A stretch of DNA of 64,000 nt, from the NCBI GenBank assembly GCA_937121175.1, contig CAKZKD010000002.1, positions 124,001 through 188,000 on the forward strand, read 5' to 3'. Positions 1 to 8,086 of the stretch are shown here, piece after piece. Both the position numbers and the translations under genes were made by a program. Position 1 is the stretch's first letter. Each line of letters starts with the position of its first letter. The stretch is from an uncultured Flavobacteriales bacterium. GTDB taxonomy: Bacteria > Bacteroidota > Bacteroidia > Flavobacteriales_G > Salibacteraceae. The notes beneath the pieces were generated by a model that saw nothing but the letters and a program-made list of their open reading frames with translations, was not told where the DNA came from and searched no databases.

Positions 1-1
1 T

Positions 2-898
2 TTAGGCGTGAGGTATTGGTACAAATTCTCAAAATATAGGCTGCTCGTATTTAGCGCCACTCTTGGCATAATAGTTTGGGTACTATCCTCATGGTGGAGT
101 TGGTATTTTGGTGGAAGTTTTGGGATGCGTGCAATGATAGATTTTTATCCCGTTTGTTCAATTGCCATAGGTGTTGGATTGAAGAACATTAAAAAAAATT
201 ATTTTACATTCCTCACAGCTCTTTTTGTACTTTGTTGTGCTGCTTTAAACCTAACTCAAGCCTATCAATACAATGCTAATATTTTAGACGCAGAGCATAT
301 GTCCAAAGACAAATATTTTCAGGTTTTCTTGAACACCTCAGACAATGTAAAACACATTACTGCAAATCAATTTGACCCTTTTAGAATTTTAAATCCAATT
401 GACAGTACTGTGCAAGCAACGGGAAGCTACTCGACAACTGGTTGGAATTGCGACATGACTAATAAACTCTTGTTTAAGGACAAACAGTTCTTGAGTCCCA
501 TTGAAATCATTGATAAGGTATCGCCGTACTCTTGTGGGGTTGATATTATTTTTGATAGTGTGCTTTCCCGGCAACATAAGATTGTTGTAAAAGTTGAAGC
601 CGAAGTTCTAGCGGGGACCAAAGTGCCAAAAGGGTTAGTGGTAGTAACTAGCAGTGGAGATGATGGAGGGTGGTATGGAAGAAGGCTCGCTTCACAAGTT
701 CGTAAAAAAAACCAGTGGAGTTCTATTTGCTTTTTGTTTTTGGTCGGTGATGTAAGCAACACTGTAAAATCAATTAATACGTACATCTACAACCCTGAAG
801 AAGAAAAAATATTTGTTTCAGGTATAAAACATACTGTTTACTATTGTGTTGATAAATCAGAACATGAACAAGCTAAGTATAATAATACCAGCCTTTAA
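2..898 (+). CDS. C-terminal part of a membrane glycosyltransferase-like protein (5' end outside window)
   Basis: The frame is open from the first bases of the window and ends with TAA at 896-898, so this is probably the 3' part of a longer gene; a GTG at 8 is the first possible start seen. The visible part begins with two or three hydrophobic segments (about residues 12-30, 40-55 and 63-85) and continues as a soluble tail of roughly 200 residues. Membrane segments followed by a periplasmic tail fit a GT-C or mannosyltransferase-type enzyme of surface polysaccharide or glycoprotein synthesis. That reading rests on topology and on the GT2 gene that overlaps its 3' end by 35 bp; no catalytic motif is visible. 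Substrate and family cannot be fixed from this fragment. Confidence 0.6.
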   Translation, partial: LGVRYWYKFSKYRLLVFSATLGIIVWVLSSWWSWYFGGSFGMRAMIDFYPVCSIAIGVGLKNIKKNYFTFLTALFVLCCAALNLTQAYQYNANILDAEHMSKDKYFQVFLNTSDNVKHITANQFDPFRILNPIDSTVQATGSYSTTGWNCDMTNKLLFKDKQFLSPIEIIDKVSPYSCGVDIIFDSVLSRQHKIVVKVEAEVLAGTKVPKGLVVVTSSGDDGGWYGRRLASQVRKKNQWSSICFLFLVGDVSNTVKSINTYIYNPEEEKIFVSGIKHTVYYCVDKSEHEQAKYNNTSL

Positions 899-1580
899 CG
901 AGGCTAAAACTATTCACCTAATCTTGAATAAGGTTCAAGGGGTAACCCTATTGAATAATATTGAAAAGGAAATTATTATTGTTGATGACTGTTCGACTGA
1001 TAATACCTTAAACGCAGTTGAACAGTACAAGCTAAATAATTCTGAACTTAACATTGTTTTCTTCAAACAAGAAAAAAACAAAGGAAAGGGTGCTGCTTTG
1101 CATAGGGGAATCAAAGAAGCGACGGGAGACTATTTAATTATTCAGGATGCTGACCTCGAATACGACCCAGAAGAATATAACCTGCTTCTAAAACCCGTAT
1201 TAGATGGTTTTGCAGATGTCGTGTATGGTTCAAGGTTTCTTGGTGGAAACCCCCACCGAATTTTGTTTTTTTGGCATAGCATAGGAAATCAGTTTCTCAC
1301 TTTTCTATCCAATATGTTTAACAACCTTAACCTAACTGACATGGAAACGTGTTACAAGCTTTTCAACACCAAAATGATTCAAAAATTAACGCTGAAAGAA
1401 AATCGTTTCGGTTTTGAACCTGAGGTTACTGCTAAAATATCACGGATTCCGAATGTTAGAATTTATGAAGTGGGAATTAGCTACTATGGTCGTACCTATG
1501 CTGAGGGAAAGAAGATTAACTGGAAAGATGGTTTTCGTGCGCTGTACTGCATAGCAAAGTACGGTATTTTACGTAGTTAA
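864..1580 (+). CDS. Family 2 glycosyltransferase (polyprenyl-phosphate sugar synthase-like)
   Basis: A 238-residue GT-A fold glycosyltransferase of the DPM1/DPG-synthase type. It shows the N-terminal IIIPAFNEA signature (residues 6-14), a nucleotide-binding VDDCSTDNT segment (40-48), NKGKGAA (about 72-78) and the metal-binding DADLEYDP (95-102). Such enzymes move a sugar from a nucleotide sugar to polyprenyl phosphate or a related acceptor at the inner face of the membrane. There is no C-terminal membrane anchor, so it is probably soluble or peripheral. The ATG at 864 is preferred over 846 because homologues begin just before the IIIPAFNE strand. It overlaps the upstream membrane glycosyltransferase gene by 35 bp, suggesting a two-gene unit in which this enzyme may supply the lipid-linked sugar for the GT-C partner (inference). 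Confidence 0.88.
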   Translation: MNKLSIIIPAFNEAKTIHLILNKVQGVTLLNNIEKEIIIVDDCSTDNTLNAVEQYKLNNSELNIVFFKQEKNKGKGAALHRGIKEATGDYLIIQDADLEYDPEEYNLLLKPVLDGFADVVYGSRFLGGNPHRILFFWHSIGNQFLTFLSNMFNNLNLTDMETCYKLFNTKMIQKLTLKENRFGFEPEVTAKISRIPNVRIYEVGISYYGRTYAEGKKINWKDGFRALYCIAKYGILRS

Positions 1581-1586
1581 ATACCG
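1562..1586 (+). terminator. Inverted repeat straddling the GT2 stop codon; possible weak terminator
   Basis: CGGTATTT (1562-1569) and AAATACCG (1579-1586) form a perfect 8-bp stem with a 9-nt loop, and the TAA stop at 1578-1580 lies at the loop/stem edge. There is no T-run after it, so termination would be weak; it could instead protect the 3' end or have no role. Confidence 0.3.
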
Positions 1587-1599
1587 AAAATCCTGTAGG

Positions 1600-1629
1600 T
1601 TGGTCGATTAATAAGTTGTTTTATATTTG
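1600..1629 (+). promoter_or_regulatory. Bacteroidota-type promoter (TTG-N19-TATATTTG)
   Basis: TTG at 1600-1602 is followed after 19 nt by TATATTTG at 1622-1629, a full match to the -33/-7 pattern known for Bacteroidota primary sigma factor promoters (TTG, TAnnTTTG). The -7 box ends 26 bp before the ATG of the PKD lipoprotein gene, leaving a short untranslated leader. Confidence 0.6.
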
Positions 1630-1655
1630 CACCTAAATTTAAAAATTATAAAACC

Positions 1656-2465
1656 ATGAGAAAATTAGTAATGGGATTAGCAGTGTCCTCGATGATATTA
1701 ACTGCATGTAACAAAGAACCGGAAGTGTCTATGACTGTTCCTTCTACTGGTGAAGTAGGTGTAGCTGTAGCAATGACAAACAATTCGGATGTAAAGAAAG
1801 TATATAATGCTCAGTGGAGTTTTGGTGACGGTGGTGCTGCTTCTACTTGGAATGCAAGTCATGTTTATGATGAGCCAGGAGATTACACAGTAACCCTTAC
1901 AGCAACAAACAAAAAAGGCAATATGGCTACAAGCCAAACGCAGGTAGTTTCTGTTACTGACAACGGAATTTCGGCGTTAGAAGACAAAATGGAAGAAGAA
2001 GCGCTTGCTTCTGACGCTTGGTGGTCAAAAGCAATCGGAACGTGGAAATTTTCTACTGGTTCTATCAACTTCGTAGATTGCCAAACTGCAGCAAACTCTC
2101 TAAGTATTTCTGGAAATGCTCAGGCTCAAAAATTCATGTTCCACATATTTGGTGGTGGTGATCATGGTAGCAGTGGAGATTCTTATTACACAGATGAGTA
2201 TTCAGATAGAAAAGATTATTCTTTCAGATATGTTGATGACACTCACGTTTGGGTTGGAGGTTACGAAATGCCTTATACAGCTACAACTGGAAGCAGCCCA
2301 CATGCTGATGCTACTATGAGCTCAGGAATTTATGAGTACACTAACACAGGTACAGAAATCACACTTAGAAGAGTTAACACTGATGAGATTAACTACTTCG
2401 ATGGTACTAATACTAAGTATTGTGAGGATAAGACGACTTTCACTTACAAGCTAATTAAGCAGTAA
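1656..2465 (+). CDS. PKD-domain lipoprotein
   Basis: A 269-residue secreted lipoprotein. The signal peptide ends in the lipobox LTAC with Cys18 as the lipidation site. Residues about 22-103 form one PKD domain (WSFGDG, then HVYDEPGDYTVTLTATN), an Ig-like fold common on Bacteroidota surface proteins. The remaining 165 residues hold aromatic-rich strands with short motifs such as IGTWKF near residue 130, reminiscent of lipocalin-like or glycan-binding jelly-roll domains, but no family could be named. It is probably anchored in the outer membrane, facing the periplasm or the surface. It is monocistronic, with its own promoter at 1600-1629 and a strong terminator at 2491-2518. Confidence 0.85.
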   Translation: MRKLVMGLAVSSMILTACNKEPEVSMTVPSTGEVGVAVAMTNNSDVKKVYNAQWSFGDGGAASTWNASHVYDEPGDYTVTLTATNKKGNMATSQTQVVSVTDNGISALEDKMEEEALASDAWWSKAIGTWKFSTGSINFVDCQTAANSLSISGNAQAQKFMFHIFGGGDHGSSGDSYYTDEYSDRKDYSFRYVDDTHVWVGGYEMPYTATTGSSPHADATMSSGIYEYTNTGTEITLRRVNTDEINYFDGTNTKYCEDKTTFTYKLIKQ

Positions 2466-2480
2466 TTGACTACCCCATAA

Positions 2481-2518
2481 AACAAAAAAACCCGACTCAA
2501 ATGAGTCGGGTTTTTTTT
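2481..2518. terminator. Bidirectional rho-independent terminator
   Basis: Stem CCCGACTC (2491-2498), loop AAAT, stem GAGTCGGG (2503-2510), followed by eight T on the plus strand (2511-2518). It is preceded by an A-run (2484-2490) that gives a T-run on the minus strand. It sits between the convergent PKD lipoprotein gene and scoB and can end both transcripts. Confidence 0.92.
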
Positions 2519-2539
2519 GCTCTAAACTTTTTTAAACCA

Positions 2540-3199
2540 CTAAAAAACCATTTCAGGAATATCCCCTTCTACCAGTAGCTTTCCTTCTGTAGCTATTTGA
2601 ATTTCTTCTACCGAAACTCCGGGTGCTCGTTCTATTAACTTAAAACCACCTTCTGGTAAAACTTCTAATACGGCCAGGTTCGTAACTACCTTCTTTACAC
2701 ATCCCACACCCGTTAATGGTAAAGAACAATCTTTAAGCAGCTTAGATTCGCCTTTTTTGTTGGTGTGCATCATTGCCACAATAATGTTTTCCGCAGAAGC
2801 GACTAAATCCATTGCTCCACCCATTCCTTTTACCATGCGACCTGGAATTTTCCAGTTTGCAATGTCTCCATTTTCAGATACTTCCATTGCTCCTAGGATG
2901 GTAAGATGAACATGTTGCCCTCTAATCATTGCAAACGAAGTTGCTGAATCGAAAATTACAGCCCCTTTTTCAAGGGTTACCGTTTGTTTTCCAGCGTTAA
3001 TAAGATCTGCATCTTCTTCTCCTTCAAACGGAAAAGGCCCCATACCTAGAATTCCATTTTCGCTTTGAAATTCCACATCAATTCCTTCAGGAATGTAGTT
3101 CGCAACTAAAGTGGGTATTCCAATACCCAGATTAACGTATTGCTTGTCTTGCACTTCTCTTGCTATCCGTTGTGCAATTTGTTCTTTATTTAGAGCCAT
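2540..3199 (-). CDS. scoB: 3-oxoacid CoA-transferase subunit B
   Basis: Beta subunit (219 residues) of succinyl-CoA:3-ketoacid CoA-transferase, which moves CoA between succinyl-CoA and acetoacetate in ketone-body and short-chain acyl-CoA metabolism in the cytosol. The family's catalytic glutamate is E47 in SENGILG; VNLGIGIPTLV near the N terminus and GRMVKGMGGAMDL in the middle are family hallmarks. An in-frame ATG 30 bp upstream exists, but the ATG at 3199 gives the usual MALNKEQIA start and avoids overlapping the upstream gene. Its partner scoA lies 1.6 kb upstream on the same strand. The two are split by a membrane glycosyltransferase gene, which is unusual because the subunits are normally adjacent. 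Confidence 0.93.
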   Translation of the reverse strand: MALNKEQIAQRIAREVQDKQYVNLGIGIPTLVANYIPEGIDVEFQSENGILGMGPFPFEGEEDADLINAGKQTVTLEKGAVIFDSATSFAMIRGQHVHLTILGAMEVSENGDIANWKIPGRMVKGMGGAMDLVASAENIIVAMMHTNKKGESKLLKDCSLPLTGVGCVKKVVTNLAVLEVLPEGGFKLIERAPGVSVEEIQIATEGKLLVEGDIPEMVF

Positions 3200-3215
3200 A
3201 ACTGTATGTTCTTTT

Positions 3216-4790
3216 CTAGTTTGTTTCAAAATTAAAAATGTAAAGTGAGCGGATTGAGTCTATTAAGCTAATTGGAACCTCTTGGTTTTCAATTCGAATT
3301 CTATACCCTTCCTTATCTAAAATAACATTCTTCATGTTTCCTGAACTCTTATTCAATATCATATATCCTTTATAATTACCCGTCCTAAGTTTGAATCTTT
3401 CAATTTCATTAAACGACTTCTCTACATGCATACCATCAAAGGGTAAAAAAAGAATTTTACTAGCATCAACACCTGAGTTTAAAGCAAAATTGTACGTGTT
3501 TTCCCAACCAAAAAAATCTAGAACGAGTAATTCGTCTGGATTAAAAACAGAAATAGTTTTTTCGAGTAAAAAATGCACTGTTGAGTCCCTTAGCTTTGGA
3601 ATGGGTTGAATTTGGTTGAACGAATAAAACCTATTTTCAGACATAGCGCTGGTAATACTTGACGGTGCTTCCGTTTCAAAAAAGGGGTAAGGTTTAAGGT
3701 ATAGTCTATTCATATAAAATGGGTAGGTCAGCCCTGCGGTAATTAGAATAAAAACAAAATAATTCGATTTCCATTTTGGTATTAATAGCCCAATAAATGG
3801 TATTATTAGCAATGCAAGCGTAATACTAAATCGATGTTGTAAGAGTAAAGTTCCGTTAAACGCCTTGAAAATATATACGCACAGAATAGCGAAAAATGGT
3901 AGCAACCAATTTCTTTGATCTATGTTAAAATGTGAGCGAAGAAGCTTATATACAGTTAAGATACTAAGCGGAATCACTAAACCAAAAGGAATTAGTACCA
4001 ATAATGATTGAGGGAAAAAAAGGAGTCTTTTATTTTTTTGTAGGAGGTTCAAATTATCATTTACTCCGGCTAACTTGGTGTTGTAAAACGTTGCATAATC
4101 GACAGAATAGAGAATATTCCCGTATTCTATAAAATTACCCACCATCCATATAAATGGAAAAATCATAGCGGTTAACCAAAACCAAAAAAGATAATTCCAT
4201 TGCCTATACATCGCAATAACTACAGAAAATAGAAAAACCAATACCCAGGCTTCATATCGCATACCTGCTGCTACTGTCAATAAGAGGCCGCCAAGTAAAA
4301 AACATCTTTTTTTATGGTTTTCATCCTGAAGGGCTTTAAGAATAAACCACATGCTCATTGCAACAAAAAAAGCATAAGGAACACCAGCAATAGGTTGGAA
4401 ACTATTTCTAAAGATTATCGGACTAAATGTAAAAAGTACTGCGCTTATTATTGCAGCATTTGTATTTAATAGTCTTTCTGTAAACCTATAAACAGGCAAG
4501 GCACAAAAAGCTCCAAAAATCACAGTTATTACTATCGGCCCAAAGACACGGTCAGAGCTTATAAAAATTGATAACGATAAAAAATAGAAGTGAAATGGTG
4601 CCCAAACACCGTGGTCCATCCAATACGGTGCGTCAAGCCATGTTTCTGCGATAAGTGCTCTTGACACTGCATCTGAATCAACTATTTCAACATGATTGAG
4701 AAATAGTAGTCTTACTACAAATGCAAAAGCCACAATTATCCATGGCGTCCATCTGCGGACCAAATAATCTTCTATTTGTAGTTTAACCAC
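3216..4790 (-). CDS. Polytopic membrane glycosyltransferase-like protein (GT-C/GT39 type) between scoA and scoB
   Basis: A 524-residue protein with about ten hydrophobic segments over residues 15-350, then a soluble domain of about 170 residues. The first loop carries acidic residues ([12 protein letters not shown], about 33-44), where GT-C enzymes of the PMT/ArnT/PglB superfamily place the catalytic aspartate. It probably uses a polyprenyl-phosphate sugar donor on the periplasmic side. The start is GTG at 4790, overlapping the end of scoA by 8 bp, and the stop lies 16 bp before the scoB ATG. The three genes therefore look cotranscribed and translationally coupled. Its role next to CoA-transferase subunits is unclear; it may be a passenger inserted in the operon without disrupting it. 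Exact family assignment is tentative. Confidence 0.75.
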   Translation of the reverse strand: MVKLQIEDYLVRRWTPWIIVAFAFVVRLLFLNHVEIVDSDAVSRALIAETWLDAPYWMDHGVWAPFHFYFLSLSIFISSDRVFGPIVITVIFGAFCALPVYRFTERLLNTNAAIISAVLFTFSPIIFRNSFQPIAGVPYAFFVAMSMWFILKALQDENHKKRCFLLGGLLLTVAAGMRYEAWVLVFLFSVVIAMYRQWNYLFWFWLTAMIFPFIWMVGNFIEYGNILYSVDYATFYNTKLAGVNDNLNLLQKNKRLLFFPQSLLVLIPFGLVIPLSILTVYKLLRSHFNIDQRNWLLPFFAILCVYIFKAFNGTLLLQHRFSITLALLIIPFIGLLIPKWKSNYFVFILITAGLTYPFYMNRLYLKPYPFFETEAPSSITSAMSENRFYSFNQIQPIPKLRDSTVHFLLEKTISVFNPDELLVLDFFGWENTYNFALNSGVDASKILFLPFDGMHVEKSFNEIERFKLRTGNYKGYMILNKSSGNMKNVILDKEGYRIRIENQEVPISLIDSIRSLYIFNFETN

Positions 4791-5487
4791 GTGAACGAAC
4801 TGTGCGTTGCTCTATTCTTTTTTCGTAGTTCGTGCCTTGAAAAATTCGTTGAACAAAAATGCCCGGAGTATGAATATGATTTGGTTCTAATTCACCGACA
4901 GGAACTAACTCCTCAACCTCAGCAACGGTAATTTTACCAGCCATAGCCATCATAGGATTAAAGTTTCTTGCCGTGGCTTTAAAAACTAAATTGCCCGCTG
5001 TATCGCCTTTCCACGCTTTTACAAAAGCAAAATCAGCAGTCAAGGCAGATTCCAAAATATGTGGTTTACCGTTGAATTCGCGTACCTCTTTTCCTTCACC
5101 AACTTCGGTTCCGTACCCAGCTGGGGTAAAAAACGCTGGAATTCCTGCTCCACCAGCTCTACATCTTTCTGCTAGAGAACCCTGTGGAATTAGATCAACT
5201 TCTAATTCTCCGCTCAACATTTGTCGTTCAAACTCATCGTTTTCACCTACATAGGAGGAAATCATTTTCTTTATTTGACGATTTTGAAGCAACAACCCAA
5301 GGCCAAAATCATCGACACCCGCGTTGTTTGAAATGCAAGTAACCCCAGTTATTTTTCTTCTTACCAACTCAGCAATAGCATTTTCGGGGATTCCACAAAG
5401 GCCAAATCCTCCGAGCATAAAAGTCATATTATCTTCAACTCCTTCAAGGGCCTCTTGTACATTGGCCACCACTTTATTCATTGCCAT
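4783..5487 (-). CDS. scoA: 3-oxoacid CoA-transferase subunit A
   Basis: Alpha subunit (234 residues) of succinyl-CoA:3-ketoacid CoA-transferase. It shows the glycine-rich GGFGLCGIP loop (residues 26-34), the [12 protein letters not shown] segment and the [13 protein letters not shown] region typical of the family. It pairs with the ScoB product to form the heteromeric enzyme. The start is ATG at 5487, with a second in-frame ATG two codons later (5481). A -7 box TACCTTTG lies 19 bp upstream on the minus strand. Its last 8 bp overlap the membrane glycosyltransferase gene that separates it from scoB. Confidence 0.93.
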   Translation of the reverse strand: MAMNKVVANVQEALEGVEDNMTFMLGGFGLCGIPENAIAELVRRKITGVTCISNNAGVDDFGLGLLLQNRQIKKMISSYVGENDEFERQMLSGELEVDLIPQGSLAERCRAGGAGIPAFFTPAGYGTEVGEGKEVREFNGKPHILESALTADFAFVKAWKGDTAGNLVFKATARNFNPMMAMAGKITVAEVEELVPVGELEPNHIHTPGIFVQRIFQGTNYEKRIEQRTVRSRG

Positions 5488-5506
5488 AACTGCATTTTTT
5501 GTACCT

Positions 5507-5514
5507 CAAAGGTA
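5507..5514 (-). promoter_or_regulatory. Candidate -7 element (TACCTTTG) for the scoA operon
   Basis: Read on the minus strand, 5514-5507 is TACCTTTG, matching TAnnTTTG, 19 bp before the scoA ATG. No TTG was found at the usual -33 spacing, so the call rests on the -7 box and its position. Confidence 0.4.
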
Positions 5515-5554
5515 AAAATAGAACCCTAATTTGGGCTATGAGAAAACAATTAGA

Positions 5555-7903
5555 TTAATTCCAGTCAGTTGGAGTGTCCCTGTCGTAATAATCCTTTCCG
5601 GTTGGAATTTCTTTGTCGCAATCTAGATTAATATCCATTGGTTCTAGTGGTTTTTCGAAGTCGCCTTTACTTATATCAAGGCTTTCGTCATCATAAACCT
5701 TATTCATATAATACCCCCAAATTGGAAGGGCCATATTAGTACCCATTCCCTTGTTGAGGTATCTAAACCGTATAGCTCGGTCTTCCGCTCCTACCCATAC
5801 TCCTGTTACTAAATCTGGTGTAATTCCAATAAACCAACCGTCCGATTGGTTTTGAGTTGTACCTGTTTTACCTGCAATCGGAATAGAGTAAGGAATTCCG
5901 CCGTAAGGTCTAACTGTTTTAGGTAACCGTAGTCTTACTGCTGTGCCTATTTTTCTTCCATCATGGCTACTACGAACCCCAACGGTTGTTCCTTTCATAA
6001 GTTCTAACATCAAATAGGCGTCGCGTTCGCTTAGCACCGAATTGGTTTTACGCTCCACCAAGTTATTGTATATCTCATTTCCATTTTTATCCATTATCCG
6101 AGTCATAAAAACAGGTTCTAGGTATTGCCCTTTATTGGCAAAAGAAGCATAGGCGCCTACCATTTCCGCTAAAGCCATATCGGCCACACCCAAGCATAAA
6201 GAAGGTACGGCATCCATTTCACCTTTAATACCCGCTTTACGCACAAAATTTATCACCGCCTGTGGACTTACTTGTTTCATTACATAAGCGGTAATCGTGT
6301 TTAATGAGTTCGCCAATCCGTATTTTAATGAGACATCATATCCATAATCTCTCCCTGGGTTATGCGGAGTCCAAGGTTTCAATAAACCGTACATTCCTTT
6401 TTCGAAGGTATGCGGTACGTTTGGCACCATATCGCAAGGCGACATACCAATGTCGGTTATAGCTAGGGCATAAACAAAGGGTTTGATGGTTGAACCAATC
6501 TGCCTTCTTCCTTGATAAACGTGGTCGTATGCAAAGTACTTTTTATTGATTCCACCAACCCACGCTTTTATGTACCCATTATGAGGATTAACGGACATCA
6601 AACCAGCGTGTAAAAAGCTTTTGTGGTACCTAAGTTTTTGCTTTGGGCTAAGCACAGTATCAATTTCTCCAGACCATGAAAAAACCTTTGTGGGTACCGG
6701 TGTATTGAAGACATGCATAATAGAATCTTCAGTCATGCCTTCATTCCTTAACTCTCGATATAAATCGGTTCGTTTGATTGCTCCATTCATTAAACGCTCT
6801 ATCGTTTTATCGCTAATTCCATTGGCAAATGGTGGGTTTTTGTTGTTGTTGATGTGCTTCCAAAAGTCTTTTTGTAACTCTGCTTTTAAATGCTGGGTAA
6901 CGCCATATTCAGCATATTTCTGTAGTCTAGAGTCTATGGTGGTGTAGATTCTTAAACCATCGTGATATATGTTGTACGGTTCTCCATTTGGTTTAGCCAA
7001 TTTATAATTTCCATCCTTGTCCTTTGCTTTGGTAAGCTTATGCAAATGCGAACGCAATGCTTCTCTAAAGTATGGTGCGGCACCATCTTTATGGTCCACT
7101 TTTTGAAAGTCTAACACCAAAGGAAGTTGCACTAAAGAGTCTCTCAATTCAGAAGTAATCACCTCATTTCTAACCATTTGACCCAATACAACATTTCTTC
7201 TTTTGGTGCTTAGTTCCAACCTGCGATTTGGATTAAACAACGATGGGTTTTTGGCCATTCCCACCAAAACGGCCGCCTCATTAATACTGAGGCTATCGGG
7301 TGTGGTATTAAAATACACTTGTGCTGCTGATTTTAACCCTACTGCATTATTCACGAAATCGAAACGATTTAAGTACATTGTTAAGATTTCATTTTTGGTG
7401 TACTGTCGCTCTAATCCAATCGCAATAATCCATTCTTGTAATTTCTGATTTATGCGTTCAATTTTTGTTCTAGGTCGCTCACTGAAAAGCATTTTTGCTA
7501 ACTGCTGAGTGATAGTACTTGCGCCTCCCTTTGTGCCCATAAAAACAACTGCACGAAACAGGCCACGAGCATCAATTCCGCTGTGTTCGTAAAACCGTTC
7601 ATCCTCAGTAGATACCAAGGCATTGATTACATGTGGAGAAATTTCCTCAAAGTCCATTTGGCTTCGATTTTCGCTAAAATATTTACCTAAAAGCTTACCG
7701 TCGGCTGTGTAAATTTCTGTAGCTAAACTGTTTTTTGGGTTTTCTAACTGCTCAAAAGAAGGAAGCGCTCCAAACACTCCAAGAGAAATCAGATACATGA
7801 GTAAGCTGAATAAAACAATTGGGGAAACCAATAAAAGCCAAAGCCACAATAACAGCTTTCCGCGAGTTAATTTTTTCTTTTTTTCTGGAACTTTTTTCTT
7901 CAT
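5555..7903 (-). CDS. mrcA: Penicillin-binding protein 1A (bifunctional transglycosylase/transpeptidase)
   Basis: A 782-residue class A PBP that polymerises lipid II and cross-links peptidoglycan from the periplasmic face of the inner membrane. It has a basic cytoplasmic N terminus and one membrane helix (about 16-44). The GT51 glycosyltransferase domain shows EDERFYEH (100-107) and GASTITQQ (127-134). The transpeptidase domain has all three motifs: SxxK at S470-K473, SxN at S533-N535 and KTG at K679-G681. The ATG at 7903 is preferred over one at 7927 because a promoter-like -7 box lies between them and because a short basic N terminus before the helix is normal. It is monocistronic and divergent from the T9SS protein at 8087. 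Length and motif order are standard. Confidence 0.95.
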   Translation of the reverse strand: MKKKVPEKKKKLTRGKLLLWLWLLLVSPIVLFSLLMYLISLGVFGALPSFEQLENPKNSLATEIYTADGKLLGKYFSENRSQMDFEEISPHVINALVSTEDERFYEHSGIDARGLFRAVVFMGTKGGASTITQQLAKMLFSERPRTKIERINQKLQEWIIAIGLERQYTKNEILTMYLNRFDFVNNAVGLKSAAQVYFNTTPDSLSINEAAVLVGMAKNPSLFNPNRRLELSTKRRNVVLGQMVRNEVITSELRDSLVQLPLVLDFQKVDHKDGAAPYFREALRSHLHKLTKAKDKDGNYKLAKPNGEPYNIYHDGLRIYTTIDSRLQKYAEYGVTQHLKAELQKDFWKHINNNKNPPFANGISDKTIERLMNGAIKRTDLYRELRNEGMTEDSIMHVFNTPVPTKVFSWSGEIDTVLSPKQKLRYHKSFLHAGLMSVNPHNGYIKAWVGGINKKYFAYDHVYQGRRQIGSTIKPFVYALAITDIGMSPCDMVPNVPHTFEKGMYGLLKPWTPHNPGRDYGYDVSLKYGLANSLNTITAYVMKQVSPQAVINFVRKAGIKGEMDAVPSLCLGVADMALAEMVGAYASFANKGQYLEPVFMTRIMDKNGNEIYNNLVERKTNSVLSERDAYLMLELMKGTTVGVRSSHDGRKIGTAVRLRLPKTVRPYGGIPYSIPIAGKTGTTQNQSDGWFIGITPDLVTGVWVGAEDRAIRFRYLNKGMGTNMALPIWGYYMNKVYDDESLDISKGDFEKPLEPMDINLDCDKEIPTGKDYYDRDTPTDWN

Positions 7904-7913
7904 GAAGCAGAAA

Positions 7914-7941
7914 CAAAGGTATTCCATTAAAATTTCTTCAA
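7914..7941 (-). promoter_or_regulatory. Candidate promoter for the PBP1A gene
   Basis: On the minus strand, TTG (7941-7939), 17 nt, then TACCTTTG (7921-7914). The -7 box ends 10 bp before the ATG at 7903, so the transcript would be nearly leaderless. This argues for the downstream start codon. Confidence 0.5.
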
Positions 7942-8062
7942 AATCTATTAATCAAAACCTTTTAACGAAAATAATGTCAATAATAGACGCTCTAATGTGC
8001 AAGTTGGAATACAAACCTATTGGTTGAACCTAAATGTGACCAACCTTAGCACTTCGGAATGG

Positions 8063-8070
8063 TATATTTG
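8063..8070 (+). promoter_or_regulatory. Candidate -7 element (TATATTTG) for the T9SS propeller protein
   Basis: TATATTTG is a full TAnnTTTG match ending 16 bp before the ATG at 8087. It lies in the 183-bp divergent gap with the PBP1A gene. No clear TTG at -33 spacing was seen. Confidence 0.42.
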
Positions 8071-8086
8071 AACACTATTTGATTTT

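Noticed and set aside
427-786. 119-codon minus-strand frame inside the first membrane protein gene
   Set aside because: Antisense to a supported coding frame; low-complexity translation without family features.
5555-7927. PBP1A start at 7927
   Set aside because: A promoter-like TTG-N17-TACCTTTG lies across this start, and the ATG at 7903 gives the usual short basic N terminus.
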